DNA of 64,000 nucleotides from Muriicola sp041358175. Lineage in GTDB: Bacteria; Bacteroidota; Bacteroidia; Flavobacteriales; Flavobacteriaceae. Both the position numbers and the translations under genes were made by a program. The notes beneath the pieces were generated by a model. The model saw only the letters and a program-made list of their open reading frames with translations, searched no databases and was not told the origin of the DNA. Below, piece after piece: positions 52,475 to 61,596 of the stretch (within the stretch, counting starts at the first letter, position 1; each line of letters starts with the position of its first letter). The stretch spans positions 62,001 through 126,000 of the forward strand of contig NZ_JBGKBE010000005.1 of NCBI RefSeq assembly GCF_041358175.1. Reading direction: 5' to 3'.

Positions 52475-55004
52475 AAGATTCCTCTTTTGCATCTTACTGC
52501 TTTTTGGTATCCTTGCGAATGCGCAAGACCAGGATACGAGTAAAGTAGGCCTTATCCCCTATCTTCAAAAGTTAGAGTTACAGTTCAACGTGAAGTTCTC
52601 CTATGTCGATGAAGACCTGAAGGATCTTAAAGTATTGCCGGTTGAAGACACAGAACTTTCGGCTATTTTACGCACCCTTGAAAAAGAAACTCAACTTCGC
52701 TTTAGTAAATTGTCTGATCGGTATTTTTCCATTACCCCCAGTACAACCTTAGACATATGTGGCTTTGTCTATGACAATTATGGCCAAAACAATATCCCCG
52801 GAGCAAGCGTTGAAGTGCTGGGCAGTTCCATGGCCGTACTTACAGATATGGATGGAAAGTTTAGCCTCACAAATATTCCCCGGGATGCTCATCTTAGAAT
52901 CCGGTTTCTTGGCTTTAAACCCCGCTATATAAGTGCTTCAGAACTTGTGAATAATTCAGCCTGCCCTGTTTTCTTACTGGCCCTGAATTATCAGGAACTG
53001 GAAGAAGTAATCGTCTATCAGTTTCTAACCACGGGGATTTCCCGTGAAAAAGACGGGAGTATCTTATTAGACATTGAAGATTTTGGTATACTCCCCGGCT
53101 TATCAGAACCCGACATCCTGCAGACCATACAGGCCTTGCCCGGGATAAAAAGTATTGATGAAACTGTATCAGACATCAATATCAGGGGTGGAACCAACGA
53201 CCAGAATCTCATTTTATGGGATGGAATAAAGATGTATCAATCGGGTCACTTTTTCGGTCTTATTTCTGCTTTCAATCCCTATCTGACAGATCAGGTAACG
53301 ATCATTAAAAACGGCACCAGTCCACAGTACGGAGACGGTGTCAGCGGTATTATCAGTATGGAAACCAAAGACGAGGTGCGGGACGGTATTTTCGGAGGCG
53401 GAGGTTTTAATCTCATCAGCGGCGATATGTACGGGCATATTCCTTTATCGAACCGTCTGGCCGTTCAATTTTCGGCCAGAAGGTCGGTAACCGACTTTCT
53501 AAATACGCCCACCTACAACCAATTCTTTGAACGGGCATTCCAGGATACTGAAGTAAAAGGAAGCAACGGTACTGATGAGGAGATCGACAGGGAGGAGAAC
53601 TTTTACTTTTATGATTTTACAGCAAAGGTATTGTACGATATCAACGCCTACCATAAATTGAGGGTCAGTGCCATACAGATCAACAATAATCTGGACTACC
53701 TGGAAACCAATCAGGCTACAAACCGGACAAATCAAAGCCTGCTCGACCAGACCAATTTTTCTTTTGGCGGCCGACTCTCCAGTGAGTGGTCTGATCGATT
53801 TTCCACACAAATCAATGCCTATTACACTCGATACAACCTCGATGCCCAGAATATTGAAGGCAATGGCCAGCAAACCCTCTTCCAGAACAACAGGGTTCTT
53901 GAATCCTCTTTTAAAGCCCTATCGGATTACGAGCTTACTGATGAACTTCTCACAAGGAACGGGTATCAGTTTACCGAAGTAGGAATCACAAACTTTACCG
54001 ATGTTAGCCAGCCTCCGTTTATGAGTAATGTAAAAGGTGTTATCAGGTCACATGCCCTCTTTAGTGAATTTCAATATAAGTCGGCAGATCAAAAATTTGA
54101 ATTTCTTGGGGGTGCCCGCCTCAATTATCTGCAAAATCTGGGAACCTTTGAGGAGATTATCCTTGAACCCCGCTTAAATATGAGTTATATGCTCTGGCCG
54201 GATTTTCGCCTGGAATTCAGGGGGGAATTCAAGAATCAGACTACAAACCAGATTATCGACCTCGAACAGAATTTTCTGGGAATTGAAAAAAGACGATGGA
54301 TATTGTCTGATAACGATGAACTGCCCATTACAAAGAGTAAACAAGCTTCTTTGGGAATCAATTATGATAAGAACAGATGGTTTATCGGTTTAGAAGGATT
54401 TTACAAAGAGGTAAGCGGCGTCAGCACTGCTACTCAGGGATTTCAGAATGAAGACCAGTTCAATGGTGAGCTCGGGAGTTATACCATCAAAGGGGGCGAA
54501 TTCCTTGTCAATTACAAGAACAACCGATTTAGTAGTTGGCTGAGTTATGCCTTCAATGATAACACCTATTTTTTTGAGGACATTACCCCAAATGAATTTC
54601 CAAATAATCTGGACATCAGGCATACCGCTACCCTGGCAAGCACTTATAACTACAGGAATCTCAAATTGGGGATAGGGTTAAACTACCGAACCGGCAAGCC
54701 TTACACAAAACCACAGGAAGGAAATAACTCCATTATCACCACTGTGTTTCCCAATAGGATCAACTATCAGGATCCCAATAGCAGCAGACTCCCCGATTAT
54801 TTGCGGGCTGATGCATCGCTTATTTATAACTTTAAGATAAGCGAAAAGGTGAAGGCATCGGCAGGAGCTTCGGTTTTGAATATTTTTGGGAAGCGGAATG
54901 TATTAAATATATATTACCGGTTGAACGAGCAGAATGAAATCGAAACTGTGGAGAGTATTTCCTTAGGCCTTACTCCTAATGCGAGTTTCAGAGTTAGCTT
55001 TTAA
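52455..55004 (+). CDS. TonB-dependent outer-membrane receptor with STN domain
   Basis: 849 residues: signal peptide (to about 24), STN domain (28-96; PYLQKLELQFNVKFSYV), carboxypeptidase-regulatory-like domain (about 100-180; GFVYDNYGQNNIPGASVEVLG), plug (about 200-300; INIRGGTNDQNLILWDGIKMYQ), then a 22-strand-type barrel ending in Phe (FRVSF). The STN domain normally contacts FecR to report ligand binding. No SusD-like lipoprotein follows; the divergent acidic lipoprotein is the only candidate partner nearby. The stop TAA overlaps the stop of blh. The substrate is unknown. Confidence 0.92.
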   Translation: MQIPRLKRFLFCILLLFGILANAQDQDTSKVGLIPYLQKLELQFNVKFSYVDEDLKDLKVLPVEDTELSAILRTLEKETQLRFSKLSDRYFSITPSTTLDICGFVYDNYGQNNIPGASVEVLGSSMAVLTDMDGKFSLTNIPRDAHLRIRFLGFKPRYISASELVNNSACPVFLLALNYQELEEVIVYQFLTTGISREKDGSILLDIEDFGILPGLSEPDILQTIQALPGIKSIDETVSDINIRGGTNDQNLILWDGIKMYQSGHFFGLISAFNPYLTDQVTIIKNGTSPQYGDGVSGIISMETKDEVRDGIFGGGGFNLISGDMYGHIPLSNRLAVQFSARRSVTDFLNTPTYNQFFERAFQDTEVKGSNGTDEEIDREENFYFYDFTAKVLYDINAYHKLRVSAIQINNNLDYLETNQATNRTNQSLLDQTNFSFGGRLSSEWSDRFSTQINAYYTRYNLDAQNIEGNGQQTLFQNNRVLESSFKALSDYELTDELLTRNGYQFTEVGITNFTDVSQPPFMSNVKGVIRSHALFSEFQYKSADQKFEFLGGARLNYLQNLGTFEEIILEPRLNMSYMLWPDFRLEFRGEFKNQTTNQIIDLEQNFLGIEKRRWILSDNDELPITKSKQASLGINYDKNRWFIGLEGFYKEVSGVSTATQGFQNEDQFNGELGSYTIKGGEFLVNYKNNRFSSWLSYAFNDNTYFFEDITPNEFPNNLDIRHTATLASTYNYRNLKLGIGLNYRTGKPYTKPQEGNNSIITTVFPNRINYQDPNSSRLPDYLRADASLIYNFKISEKVKASAGASVLNIFGKRNVLNIYYRLNEQNEIETVESISLGLTPNASFRVSF

Positions 55005-55897
55005 CCCTGATTAAGGCGGTTCATTACAATGACATGAGGAAAGGTAATCGCCGCAAGGAAATAGATCATAAGGGAGAGAAACAACCCTTGTTTTTCATGA
55101 AACAGGAAATACAGAATCCCCAGACCAATCATGGAAATCAGCCAGTAAACAAAAGAAGTTTTCAGGTATTTAAGCAAGGTACTTTTATTGACTTTCCCAT
55201 AGAGGTAGGTAGTCTGATCCATAAGCGAAGGGATACTATGCCACACTACAAAATAGATGCTGAAGGCCCACAAGAGGGAGGCAGTTTTAAAAACTATCGC
55301 AAAAACCAGGAGATAGAATAGCTCCTTCACCATATTTACTTTGACCTCCTTTTTTCTTTGACTCCACAGGTAAATACCCAGAAATCCTCCAAAGGAAGTA
55401 CATAGGACATAGAGATAATAGGTGGACAGGATTTGTATTCCGGTCACCTGATAAATGATAGAAGATACTTCTTCTGCATTGGTATAAAAAAGAAGAAAAA
55501 AGATCACCAAACCGTAACAGCTGTAAAAAATATAGGACAGTGGAGAGGGTTTAACCCTGGCAGACCAGTGTTGTTCCCCGAAATGATAGCTGCTGGCCAG
55601 AATAAAAAAGACAAGGGCAAGGGCTGGGACGATTGCAAAAAACACTACTGTCATTGCTATTACAGCCACATAACTGGCCAGAGCTCTGAAGAAAAACATC
55701 TTCTTTGATGCGGAGGAAGTCTGTTGTATAAGCTTCAGATCATTAGACCCATGTAAGATTCCAAAAGTAAAAATTAGAAAATAGGCCAAAACCGCCTCTG
55801 CTTCAATGTTAAAACTAACAGTGATCCAGAGGAAGAAAAACGTCAGCACGATCATAAAACCGCTGAAAGTGTTAATATTTTGTTGTTTTTTTTCCAA
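55001..55897 (-). CDS. blh: Brp/Blh beta-carotene 15,15'-dioxygenase
   Basis: 298 residues, mostly membrane segments. Conserved His residues lie at 49 (LHGSND), 105 and 110 (YHFGEQHW), 220 (VWHSIP) and 288 (FPHVIV), the iron-binding set of the Brp/Blh family. The enzyme cleaves beta-carotene to two retinals, the chromophore of proteorhodopsin, whose gene is divergent across 86 bases of AT-rich DNA. No carotenoid synthesis genes are in the window. The stop overlaps the TonB receptor stop by four bases. Confidence 0.93.
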   Translation of the reverse strand: MEKKQQNINTFSGFMIVLTFFFLWITVSFNIEAEAVLAYFLIFTFGILHGSNDLKLIQQTSSASKKMFFFRALASYVAVIAMTVVFFAIVPALALVFFILASSYHFGEQHWSARVKPSPLSYIFYSCYGLVIFFLLFYTNAEEVSSIIYQVTGIQILSTYYLYVLCTSFGGFLGIYLWSQRKKEVKVNMVKELFYLLVFAIVFKTASLLWAFSIYFVVWHSIPSLMDQTTYLYGKVNKSTLLKYLKTSFVYWLISMIGLGILYFLFHEKQGLFLSLMIYFLAAITFPHVIVMNRLNQG

Positions 55898-55983
55898 ATC
55901 GATAAAATACTGGATGTAAATTTATGAAATATTGTTTAATCTTTATTATTTTTATTTAAACAAAATTAACTAATTCTATATCT

Positions 55984-56715
55984 ATGGAAAATTTTTTAGC
56001 ATCAATTTCACTGGTCTCCAGAATGGCGACCGATGATTATGTAGGGTTTACCTTCTTTGTTGGCTGTATGGCCATGATGGCAGCCTCTGCATTTTTCTTT
56101 TTGTCGATGAGTAGTTTTGACAAAAAATGGAGAACTTCAATCCTGGTTTCAGGATTAATTACTTTTATCGCTGCCGTACATTACTGGTACATGAGGGATT
56201 ACTGGGCAGGATTTGCAGAATCCCCAACTTTCTTCCGCTATGTGGACTGGGTTTTGACTGTTCCACTAATGTGTGTTGAGTTCTTTTTAATACTTAAGGT
56301 GGCAGGAGCCAAAAAGTCTCTGATGTGGCGCCTTATCTTTGCCTCTGTAATAATGCTTGTTACCGGATACTTCGGAGAAGCTGTATACAGAGACAGTGCT
56401 GCTTTCTGGGGATTAATCTCCGGTCTCGCATACTTCTGGATCGTATATGAGATCTGGTTTGGCGAAGCAAAAAAGCTGGCGGTTCAGGCGGGAGGCTCTG
56501 TGTTGAGCGCTCACAAAACACTGTGTTGGTTCGTACTAGTAGGATGGGCTATTTATCCCCTTGGATATATGGCAGGAACTCCGGGATGGTACGATGGGCT
56601 CGGTAATATCGGACTCAATATGGACGTGATTTACAACATTGGTGATGCCGTCAATAAAATTGGATTCGGACTTGTAATCTACGGCCTTGCTGTAGCACAG
56701 AGTAAAGAAAAATAA
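55984..56715 (+). CDS. Proteorhodopsin (light-driven proton pump, green-absorbing type)
   Basis: 243 residues, seven membrane helices. Counting residues: His66 (position 75 of the reference proteorhodopsin), Asp88 (97) and Thr92 in DWVLTVPL, Met96 (105) and Glu99 (108), and Lys225 (231) in DAVNKIGFG, the retinal Schiff-base Lys. Asp-Thr-Glu at 97/101/108 is the proton-pump set, and Met at 105 is the flavobacterial green-absorbing state. The protein makes a proton gradient in light. The gene is divergent from blh and has its own terminator. Confidence 0.97.
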   Translation: MENFLASISLVSRMATDDYVGFTFFVGCMAMMAASAFFFLSMSSFDKKWRTSILVSGLITFIAAVHYWYMRDYWAGFAESPTFFRYVDWVLTVPLMCVEFFLILKVAGAKKSLMWRLIFASVIMLVTGYFGEAVYRDSAAFWGLISGLAYFWIVYEIWFGEAKKLAVQAGGSVLSAHKTLCWFVLVGWAIYPLGYMAGTPGWYDGLGNIGLNMDVIYNIGDAVNKIGFGLVIYGLAVAQSKEK

Positions 56716-56734
56716 TTTTCCTGATCAATTATAG

Positions 56735-56760
56735 AAAAGACCGCTCTCGAGCGGTCTTTT
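56735..56760. terminator. Bidirectional terminator between proteorhodopsin and argS
   Basis: Perfect stem AAAAGACCGCT / AGCGGTCTTTT with loop CTCG. Confidence 0.92.
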
Positions 56761-56763
56761 TTA

Positions 56764-58548
56764 TTACATCCTATCCGGAACCTGAATTCCCAGCAGTGCA
56801 AATCCTCTCTTTATCACCACGGCTACTTCTGCAGAGAGTAATACCCTGAAATCTCTGATCGCTTCTTCTTCCTCTCCCAGAATTGATACCTGCTGGTAAA
56901 ATGAATTAAATTCCTTCACCAGATCGTAAATATAATTGGCAATAAGAGCCGGACTGAACTGCTCCGCAGCAGCCTGTATAACACCTGCAAAAAGTTGCAG
57001 CAATTTGATCAGTTCCTTTTCCTTCGGATGCAATTCTTCAATAGTTTTTGTTGAAGTATTTCTTTTAAATGATTGATCAAAATTAGCCTTTCTTAGAATA
57101 GATTGTATTCGGGCGTATGTATACTGAATAAACGGACCTGTATTTCCCTGGAAATCGACAGATTCCTCAGGGTTGAACAATATCCTCTTTTTGGGATCCA
57201 CCTTCAAGATATAGTATTTTAACGCTCCTAAACCTATGATCCTGTACAACCCCTGTTTTTCTTTTTCTGTATAAGCATCAAGTTTTCCTAATTCCTCTGA
57301 GATCGCCTCTGCAGTTTGTGCCATATCCCTGATCAGGTCGTCAGCATCAACTACAGTGCCTTCCCTGCTCTTCATTTTCCCACTGGGCAGGTCAACCATC
57401 CCATAACTGAGATGATAAAGATGATCTGCCCAATTATAGCCCAGCTTCTTTAGAATCAGGAATAAGACCTTAAAATGGTAATCCTGCTCATTCCCTACAG
57501 TATAAACCATCCCGCTGATATCGGGAAAATCTTTTACCCTTTGTATGGCAGTACCGATATCCTGTGTCATGTAGACCGCCGTACCATCGGATCGCAATAC
57601 GATCTTTTCGTCAAGACCTTCATCAGTGAGGTCGATCCAGACACTCCCATCTTCCTTTTTAAAAAATACGCCTCTATTGAGGCCATCCTCTACCACATCT
57701 TTCCCCAATAAATAGGTGTTACTTTCATAATACAACTTGTCAAAATCGACTCCCAGATTGGCATAGGTTTCTTCAAATCCCTTATACACCCACGAATTCA
57801 TGGTTTCCCATAAGGCCACCACATCCTGATTACCTGCCTCCCACTGGCGAAGCATTTCCTGGGCTTCAAGAAGAATCGGTGCCTTTTGTTCAGCTTCCTC
57901 CCTGCTCTTACCTTCACTGACCAACTGCTCTATTTCCTTTTTATAGGCCTTGTCAAAGGCAACGTAGTAATTCCCAACCAATTTATCTCCCTTCAGGCCA
58001 GTAGACTCAGGTGTTTCACCCTTACCAAAACGCTTCCAGGCCAGCATACTCTTGCATATGTGAATCCCACGATCGTTGATGATTTGAGTCTTGTACACCT
58101 TGTTCCCGGAAGCCTTCAGAATTTCCGCTACTGAATATCCCAAAAGATTATTGCGGATATGGCCCAAATGCAACGGCTTGTTCGTATTTGGTGAAGAGTA
58201 TTCTACCATTACAGCCCCTTCTCTCTTTTCCTCCGCAATTCCGAAGTTCTCCTCTCCTAGAATCGTATTGAACTCTCTGAGGTAATACGCATCGGAGAAA
58301 GTGAGGTTCAAAAATCCCTTAATGACATTAAATCCTGAAACTTCGGCAACCTTATCCAATAAATAGTCTCCTATGGCCGTACCTATCTTTTCGGGATTTC
58401 CTTTGACAAAACGGAGCATGGGAAAAATTACCAGGGTTATGTCACCCTCAAAATCCTTCCTTGTGGGTTGAACTTCAACCGAAGGTAAGTCCACTTCGTA
58501 AAGCTTGTTAACCGCTTCTTTTACCTTTGAGACAAGTTGCTGCTCCAT
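56764..58548 (-). CDS. argS: Arginyl-tRNA synthetase
   Basis: 594 residues, class I. HIGH motif is HLGHIRNN in SSPNTNKPLHLGHIRNN; the KMSKS-like loop is GKMKSREGT. The N-terminal Add-1 domain and the C-terminal helical anticodon-binding domain are of normal length. A -7 box (reverse TAGTTTTG) is at 58577-58584. Confidence 0.96.
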   Translation of the reverse strand: MEQQLVSKVKEAVNKLYEVDLPSVEVQPTRKDFEGDITLVIFPMLRFVKGNPEKIGTAIGDYLLDKVAEVSGFNVIKGFLNLTFSDAYYLREFNTILGEENFGIAEEKREGAVMVEYSSPNTNKPLHLGHIRNNLLGYSVAEILKASGNKVYKTQIINDRGIHICKSMLAWKRFGKGETPESTGLKGDKLVGNYYVAFDKAYKKEIEQLVSEGKSREEAEQKAPILLEAQEMLRQWEAGNQDVVALWETMNSWVYKGFEETYANLGVDFDKLYYESNTYLLGKDVVEDGLNRGVFFKKEDGSVWIDLTDEGLDEKIVLRSDGTAVYMTQDIGTAIQRVKDFPDISGMVYTVGNEQDYHFKVLFLILKKLGYNWADHLYHLSYGMVDLPSGKMKSREGTVVDADDLIRDMAQTAEAISEELGKLDAYTEKEKQGLYRIIGLGALKYYILKVDPKKRILFNPEESVDFQGNTGPFIQYTYARIQSILRKANFDQSFKRNTSTKTIEELHPKEKELIKLLQLFAGVIQAAAEQFSPALIANYIYDLVKEFNSFYQQVSILGEEEEAIRDFRVLLSAEVAVVIKRGFALLGIQVPDRM

Positions 58549-58576
58549 AGTTTTTAAATGACCTGCTTTAAAGATG

Positions 58577-58584
58577 CAAAACTA
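58577..58584 (-). promoter_or_regulatory. -7 box of the argS promoter
   Basis: Reverse TAGTTTTG matches TAnnTTTG; predicted leader to the ATG at 58548 is about 22 bases. No -33 element at standard spacing. Confidence 0.45.
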
Positions 58585-58670
58585 CGTATTTTTTAAGCTT
58601 TTATACCTTTTCAAATCGGTATTCCCCAATGTTTTCGGTAACTTTATGCAGCTAATGAAAAAGAAAGAAT

Positions 58671-59096
58671 ATGTTACTCAACGTATCGTATAACAACAAG
58701 GAAATTACCCAAAAAATAGATGAGGAAGTGGGCAAACCATTTCCCCTGAAAGATCGATGGGCCATGGGCGGAATTGGGTCGCCAAAGTTATTTATTACCG
58801 AAGCCAGCCTGGAAATCAGAAATCTCCTTATTCTTGACAACAACCTGGATAGCTGCAATGTAGAGATAAGACCGAAAGGAATTATTGTCAGATTTCGTTC
58901 TCTGCTCGAAACCTTTGCTCTGGTCATCCCATTTTACAAGCTCACTATTTATAAAGGCGATCTGGCCGTATATTCCATCTATCGCGACCATTACTTTATC
59001 AAAGTGAGATCAGACACCAAGGCAATTCAGAAATTCTTTAAAAAATTGATGGATTACAAAGCCGACAATGCGCCTACACATATTGAAGATCTCTAA
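58671..59096 (+). CDS. Conserved-looking hypothetical protein, first gene of a two-gene operon
   Basis: 141 residues, no signal or full membrane helix, though the middle (LLETFALVIPFYKLTIYKGDLAVYSIY) is hydrophobic. No family recognised. The stop is 3 bases before the SDR/DUF2867-type gene, so the products probably act together. TAACTTTA at 58639-58646 is a possible -7 box. Confidence 0.65.
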   Translation: MLLNVSYNNKEITQKIDEEVGKPFPLKDRWAMGGIGSPKLFITEASLEIRNLLILDNNLDSCNVEIRPKGIIVRFRSLLETFALVIPFYKLTIYKGDLAVYSIYRDHYFIKVRSDTKAIQKFFKKLMDYKADNAPTHIEDL

Positions 59097-59099
59097 CCG

Positions 59100-60530
59100 A
59101 TGAAAATTTTCCTGACCGGAGCCAACGGATATATTGGGATGCGCCTTTTACCTAGGCTATTAGAGCTGGGCCATGAGGTAGTCTGCGCCGTAAGAGATCA
59201 GAAACGGCTTTCTGTTGATGAGGAAACACTATCACGTATTGAGATAGTAGAAATTGATTTCCTTAAAGAGGTGAAAGCCGATTTAATCCCAGGGGATATT
59301 GATGTAGGTTATTACCTCATCCACTCCATGAGTTCTTCTACCCAGGATTTTGATGAAAAGGAAGCCCTGTCTGCCGAAAACTTCAATACCTATATGAATC
59401 AAAGTGGGGTAAAACAAGTCATTTACCTCAGTGGGATTGTCAATGATGAAGAACTTTCAAAGCATTTAAAATCGAGGAAAAATGTTGAAAATATCCTTTA
59501 TCAGGGATCCTATCACCTCACCGTGCTCCGGGCCGGGATTATCGTAGGCTCAGGGAGCTCTTCTTTCGAAATTATCCGGGATCTCTGTGAAAAGCTGCCT
59601 GTAATGATTACCCCAAAGTGGGTTTTGACCAGGACACAGCCAATTGGAATAAGGGATGTGATCAATTTCCTTTCCGGAGTATTGGGCAGAGAAGACACCT
59701 ATGACGATTCATTTGATATTGGGGGAAAAGATATTCTTACTTACAAGGAAATGCTGCATCAATATGCGAAAGCCAGGGGTTTTAAAAACTGGATAATCAC
59801 CGTGCCCATTATGACACCCAAATTATCCTCCTACTGGTTGTACTTTGTGACTTCCACCTCCTATAAGCTGGCCGTAAATCTGGTAGATAGTATGAAGATG
59901 GAAGTTGTGGCCAGAGACAACCGCCTGCAGGACCTTCTCAAGCTGGAATCCCATACTTATATGGAAGCCATCGACATGGCATTTAAAAAAATTGAACAGA
60001 ACCTTGTTATCAGTAGCTGGAAGGACAGTATGGTAAGCGGGCGGTTTCAGAAAAACCTCGAAAAATATATTCAGGTCCCTAAATACGGGGTTTTGAAAGA
60101 TGAAAAGAAGATAAAAGTAGATGATCCCGACCAGGTTTTGCGGAATATCTGGAAAATAGGAGGAGAACAGGGCTGGTACTACGGGAACTGGCTATGGAAA
60201 ATCAGGGGCTTTATCGATAAGCTTACAGGCGGAGTGGGTCTACGCAGGGGACGTACACATCCCGATAAGATTTATCCCGGAGATTCCCTCGATTTCTGGA
60301 GGGTGCTGCTGGCAGATAAAAAAGGAAAACGCCTTCTCTTATTTGCAGAGATGCGATTGCCGGGTGAAGCCTGGCTGGAGTTTAAGATTGACAAGAACAA
60401 TGTCCTTCACCAGACAGCTACTTTCAGGCCCAAGGGACTCAGAGGTCGCCTATACTGGTACTCCATTGTCCCTTTTCACTACTTTATTTTCGGAGGAATG
60501 ATTCGAAATATTTCCAGGGCAAAAACCTGA
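59100..60530 (+). CDS. NAD-dependent epimerase-like protein with C-terminal DUF2867 domain
   Basis: 476 residues. Residues 1-300 are an atypical SDR with GANGYIG at 7-13, ending in a section similar to complex I assembly-factor-like SDRs (RTQPIGIRDVINFL). Residues about 330-476 form a DUF2867/SRPBCC-like domain (IWKIGGEQGWYYGNWLWKIRG, LLLFAEMRLPGEAWLEFKID). This fusion is known in bacteria but unexplained; roles in pigment or lipid processing are guesses. Starts directly after the 141-codon gene. Confidence 0.82.
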   Translation: MKIFLTGANGYIGMRLLPRLLELGHEVVCAVRDQKRLSVDEETLSRIEIVEIDFLKEVKADLIPGDIDVGYYLIHSMSSSTQDFDEKEALSAENFNTYMNQSGVKQVIYLSGIVNDEELSKHLKSRKNVENILYQGSYHLTVLRAGIIVGSGSSSFEIIRDLCEKLPVMITPKWVLTRTQPIGIRDVINFLSGVLGREDTYDDSFDIGGKDILTYKEMLHQYAKARGFKNWIITVPIMTPKLSSYWLYFVTSTSYKLAVNLVDSMKMEVVARDNRLQDLLKLESHTYMEAIDMAFKKIEQNLVISSWKDSMVSGRFQKNLEKYIQVPKYGVLKDEKKIKVDDPDQVLRNIWKIGGEQGWYYGNWLWKIRGFIDKLTGGVGLRRGRTHPDKIYPGDSLDFWRVLLADKKGKRLLLFAEMRLPGEAWLEFKIDKNNVLHQTATFRPKGLRGRLYWYSIVPFHYFIFGGMIRNISRAKT

Positions 60531-60568
60531 GGTCCCTACGACGGCTCCTTGTTCCAATTTACAGAAGG

Positions 60569-61504
60569 CTAATCTACCGCCCGTGGCAGGAATATTTCGG
60601 CCATCATACAGCGTGCACTACCGCCACCGCAAGTCTCAATGGTTTCCAGGGGACTGTGAAGGATCTCACAATGCCGGTTAATTGCCGTGATCTGTTCGGG
60701 TGTCAGACTTGTAAACGCAGCTGAACTCATCGCCAGATACCTTTTTTCCTCTTTCCCAATGACCTGAAGCATATTTCCAGCAAAATTTTGCAGCTGAACT
60801 TCGGTGATAGCGATGATCTCTTTTCCGTCTTCTTTAAGGTGGTTCAAAACGTTCCTTCGTTCCTTTTTGTCGTCTATCGCATCGAGACAAATTACCACAA
60901 AGGTTTCTGCTATACACATCATGACATTGGTGTGATATATGGGCATTCTGCTGCCATCTACCGACTGGTAAGCGGTAAAAATAATTGGCGTACATTCCAT
61001 ATCCTCGCAAAATTCTATAAAAAGCTCTTCATCTGCTCTGGGGGATAAGGCACAATAAGCTTTCTGGTGATCCCTGTCCATAATAATACTGCCTGTCCCC
61101 TCTAAAAACAGACCCTCTTCTTCTGCCGAGGTATAATCGATGACCGTTTTGATCTCAAATCCTTTTTCTTCCAGAACATCCAGAATATCTTCACGTCGCT
61201 CCCTGCGTCTGTTCTCGGCAAACATCGGATATAATCCTACGGTACCACTTGCGTGAAAAGACACCCAGTTGTTTGGAAAAATAGAATCAGGGGTATCTCT
61301 TTCATAAATATCGTCTACAACTATCACATCAACTCCCTTTGATCTCAAAAGGGACACAAATTGGTCGAACTCCTGCTGGGCTCTCAGGTTGATCGTCTGA
61401 TTTTTTATATCGATATCTTCCTGGAAATAGTTGTTGACCGCAGTTTCCTCGTTCATTCGAAAACGAACCGGTCTCACCATTAATATGGTATTTGTAATCT
61501 GCAT
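60569..61504 (-). CDS. ctlX: Arginine deiminase-related protein, CtlX type
   Basis: 311 residues from the ATG at 61504 (a GTG at 61567 gives a longer, less natural start). Guanidino-group-modifying features: VVDDIYERDTPDSIFPNNWVSFH, EGTGSIIMDRD, YHTNVMMCI (catalytic His), and the C-terminal Cys in GGGSARCMMAEIF. CtlX-type proteins hydrolyse citrulline to ornithine in Francisella; homologues in Flavobacteriaceae may share that or another activity. Third gene after gltA on the same strand. Confidence 0.8.
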   Translation of the reverse strand: MQITNTILMVRPVRFRMNEETAVNNYFQEDIDIKNQTINLRAQQEFDQFVSLLRSKGVDVIVVDDIYERDTPDSIFPNNWVSFHASGTVGLYPMFAENRRRERREDILDVLEEKGFEIKTVIDYTSAEEEGLFLEGTGSIIMDRDHQKAYCALSPRADEELFIEFCEDMECTPIIFTAYQSVDGSRMPIYHTNVMMCIAETFVVICLDAIDDKKERRNVLNHLKEDGKEIIAITEVQLQNFAGNMLQVIGKEEKRYLAMSSAAFTSLTPEQITAINRHCEILHSPLETIETCGGGSARCMMAEIFLPRAVD

Positions 61505-61596
61505 AGAAGGAAAAAATTTGCAGGCTAAAGGTAGCTCTTTAACCGGATTTTTTTGATGGACTTCCACCTTTATTTTATCGGAAGAAATTGCTGGAG

